Assembly: GCA_000231825.2 (NCBI GenBank)
Contig: JH720322.1
Span: forward strand, 434,001-498,000
DNA from: Tetrahymena elliotti 4EA
Taxonomy: Eukaryota; Ciliophora; Oligohymenophorea; Hymenostomatida; Tetrahymenidae
Reading direction: 5' to 3'
DNA length: 64,000 bases
In this document: piece after piece, positions 61,722 through 64,000 of the stretch
Layout of the letters: each line of letters begins with the position of its first letter
How positions within the stretch are numbered: position 1 is the stretch's first letter
Notes under the pieces: generated by a model
Seen by the model: the letters and a program-made list of their open reading frames with translations, nothing else
Told to the model about the DNA's origin: nothing
Database searches by the model: none
Program-made: the position numbers and the translations under genes

Positions 61722-62576
61722 AGAAATAATAACAAAACTATTAACCTAATTTGATTTTAAGCGATGTACATACTATTGTTATTATTATTTTGAGCAAATA
61801 CTTTAAATTTATGTAAATAATTTGATCCATTAATAGTTAAATGAAATATTAGATCTAACTTTAATTTTTCGAAGGTATTATAACATTTTTACATGAAAAA
61901 CTTTTTGCTAAAAAAATTATGGTAGTATCCTTTCTTAAACAAATCTTTTTTTTGTTACTCTTAAATTTAATTTCCATATTTCAAAATTAATCAATCAATC
62001 AAATAAATAAATATTTTAATATTAAAAATTGAATAAAGATTTATTTAATGTTAATAAATTAACAAATCTATATCATCAAATTTATTAAGAATCTTAATCA
62101 GGAGAGAAAATATGCATTATATTTTATCAAAATTTTCTTAAATGAAATTAGATTTTGAGAACAGTAATTTAATTGTGAATACATCAAAAAATTTAAAAAA
62201 CTTGAGATTGATCAAATAGAATTTTTCCACTAAAAATAATAAAAGAAAAAAGTATTTAAAAGGGCTGAGCTATTTATTTATTTATTTATCTCAATTTTTA
62301 AATTATTTAAAAATTAAATTCTCTCATCCTCAATTCTAATTGAACTGATTCAATTTCTGCTAAAATACAATACATGCAATTTAAAAAAATATTTTCTTCC
62401 ATATGCTTTTAAATTCTATAAATTAATAATAAACAATATATTTATTTGCTAGAATTTGAAGGAATTATAGTAAATTAACAATAATATATTATCAGTTTAT
62501 TTTAAGGGTAGAAATAATAAGCGAAAATATGAAGATATAAAAGAATAATATACTTGATTTTTAATTAATTATTTTA
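61722..62576. other. Intergenic between convergent genes
   Basis: Shared 3' flank, A/T filler. A CAATCAATCAAATAAATAAATA run lies near 61990-62012. Nothing else seen. Confidence 0.6.
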
Positions 62577-64000
62577 TCATGATTTACTAAATTAAATGTT
62601 CTGAGATTTTTTCTCCACTTTTTGAATTTTATCATATAAATTTTAGCAATATTTATTCACAACTGACTCAATTATATTTGCTAATTTTTTAATTTGGTTT
62701 CTTGTTGCAGTTTTATTTGAAGAGCTAAAAAACTTCTCAGCTAATTAAAAGCTTGTATCATCTCCAAAAACATCTATTATAAATTGCTATTCAATAAAAT
62801 TTATATTTTTAAAAGTTTTAATAAACAGCTTTTTATATTTTTTTTATCTGAAAATAAAATTATTGTTTCCAAAAAAAAATAAGATAACATAAAATAATTG
62901 AAAAATAAATAAATAAATACCTAATTATTGAATTCAAAGTTTAAGAGAAGTATGGATTTTTATTTTTTGGAACAAAAGTTTTATTGATGGAGATACTAAG
63001 TCTAAAGTGATGTTTAGGCATTAGCTTCCTATGATACATTTCTATGAGTTCTTTTTAGTTTAATTAGAAGAATTATATATTTTAACTATAAAGTAAATAA
63101 ATTTTACCTTTATGTGTTTTGTTAAATAGATTTTCTAGATATAGATTTGCTACTTAATATTTAATTATCTTCATTTTATTGTAGTTTTTAAGGGCTTTTT
63201 CTGGAAGTTTGGAGCTTAGTTTCATAAATTGGAATATTTGAATTAGAAGTGATTTGCCTTTATTTAAGCACATTATTTTATCTATAAGAGTCATCTTCTT
63301 AGTTTATTATAGATTATATAATGTTTTACATCTAAAGATTTTATTGCTTATCAACATATGATACTCTATCTTTTTGAGATTTTAGCCTTTGATTTAAACT
63401 TGGGTTTGGCGAAATCTGCTCCTTCATTTCTAAAGATAAAGCATTTGTATCTTTTTCTCTAATTACATCTTAATTATTAGAGTGCTCTCTCCTAGATTTT
63501 ATTTTTTACTGTATTCTACCCTAAAGCAATTCATAATCTATATCTTCTATACTTTCTTCTAATGCTTTAATATTTTTATCTAATTTGCTTAATTCTTGAA
63601 CTTGTTCTATACTTTTATCAACTAAATTACCCGTTGTATTAAGTAAAATATTACTTGTGTTATTTTATAAATTATCAACATAATAGTTCCTACTTGATCT
63701 AATTTGGCTTTATGAAACAGATGATCCATGATACTTATCTTTTAACTATGACTTGTTTAAACTTATGTTGTTTACTTCTCTTAACAATTCATCAATATGA
63801 GAGCTGTTAGAGAATTCTCTTACTTGATATCTATTTCCTTATTACAATTAATAATTTTGCCTCTAGTTTCCTTCAGAAATATCTCTTCTCAAATTTGATC
63901 TATCTGTAACTTCATCCTACCTTAAGTGAGAATGATATCTATCACTTGGTAATCCCTTGCTTTATTATTGATAATAATAATTTTAATTCATATTTCTTCC
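62577..64000 (-). CDS. Q/S-rich coiled-coil protein, 5' end at or beyond the window edge
   Basis: Read from the right edge: MNQNYYYQQQSKGLPSDRYH (ATG 63991, possibly the start), then charged stretches with a coiled coil (VDKSIEQVQELSKLDKNIKA, residues about 130-165), an NNVLKQRQITSNSNI region and a short intron at about 63.1 kb (donor GTAAAATT). A further exon after about 62.8 kb encodes FIIDVFGDDTSF, EKFFSSSNKTATRN and a basic helix to TGA 62577-62579. Frames use TAA/TAG as Gln throughout. No catalytic domain recognised. Confidence 0.72.

Noticed and set aside
1..64000. tRNA, rRNA, CRISPR, transposon, telomeric repeats, germline IES
   Set aside because: No cloverleaf with conserved T-arm, no rRNA core, no spaced identical repeats, no transposase motif and no GGGGTT arrays were seen; genes are uninterrupted apart from short introns. 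Only eye inspection was possible.

Overview
The window reads as macronuclear DNA of a ciliate close to Tetrahymena (T. thermophila or a near relative). It is very AT-rich. TAA and TAG fall inside strongly conserved domains where glutamine fits, and TGA is the only stop that ends them. Introns are short, AT-rich and GT...AG, and many proteins are Q/N-rich. Coordinates below use ciliate code 6 (TAA/TAG = Gln, TGA = stop). Standard-code ORF calling breaks almost every gene here. I see no rRNA, tRNA, transposon, CRISPR array, telomere or obvious germline-limited element.

Left part (1-27.4 kb): the 3' end of a cathepsin C-like cysteine peptidase; a minus-strand locus (2.5-9.0 kb) with two successive CHAT-like protease/P-loop NTPase modules, the first intact and the second decayed; a one-domain secreted cystatin (minus) and a four-domain cystatin (plus), divergent across about 4 kb; an ADF/cofilin-like protein; and a long Q-rich Mei2-like RNA-binding protein spread over about 5 kb on the minus strand.

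Middle part (27.4-46.6 kb): a centrin; an intronless Q/N-rich coiled-coil protein; a multi-exon Sct1/Gpt2-type glycerol-3-phosphate acyltransferase; a complete 8-exon electron-transfer-flavoprotein:ubiquinone oxidoreductase; a Not4-type RING + RRM E3 ligase on the plus strand with an unresolved 3' end; and an unidentified Q-rich four-exon protein.

Right part (47.9-64 kb): a very large multi-pass membrane protein with a PAS-like core; a small three-exon gene with strongly biased, highly expressed-type codons; an intronless protein with two SP-RING/Miz-type zinc modules; a Maf-family nucleotide pyrophosphatase; and the 3' part of a coiled-coil protein that leaves the window.

The genes are individually regulated eukaryotic units, not operons. 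Possible functional links are the cysteine peptidase with two cystatins, and the acyltransferase next to ETF-QO (lipid synthesis and fatty-acid/amino-acid oxidation), but neighbourhood is weak evidence in a ciliate. The likeliest undescribed biology is the tandem CHAT-NTPase locus and the double SP-RING protein.
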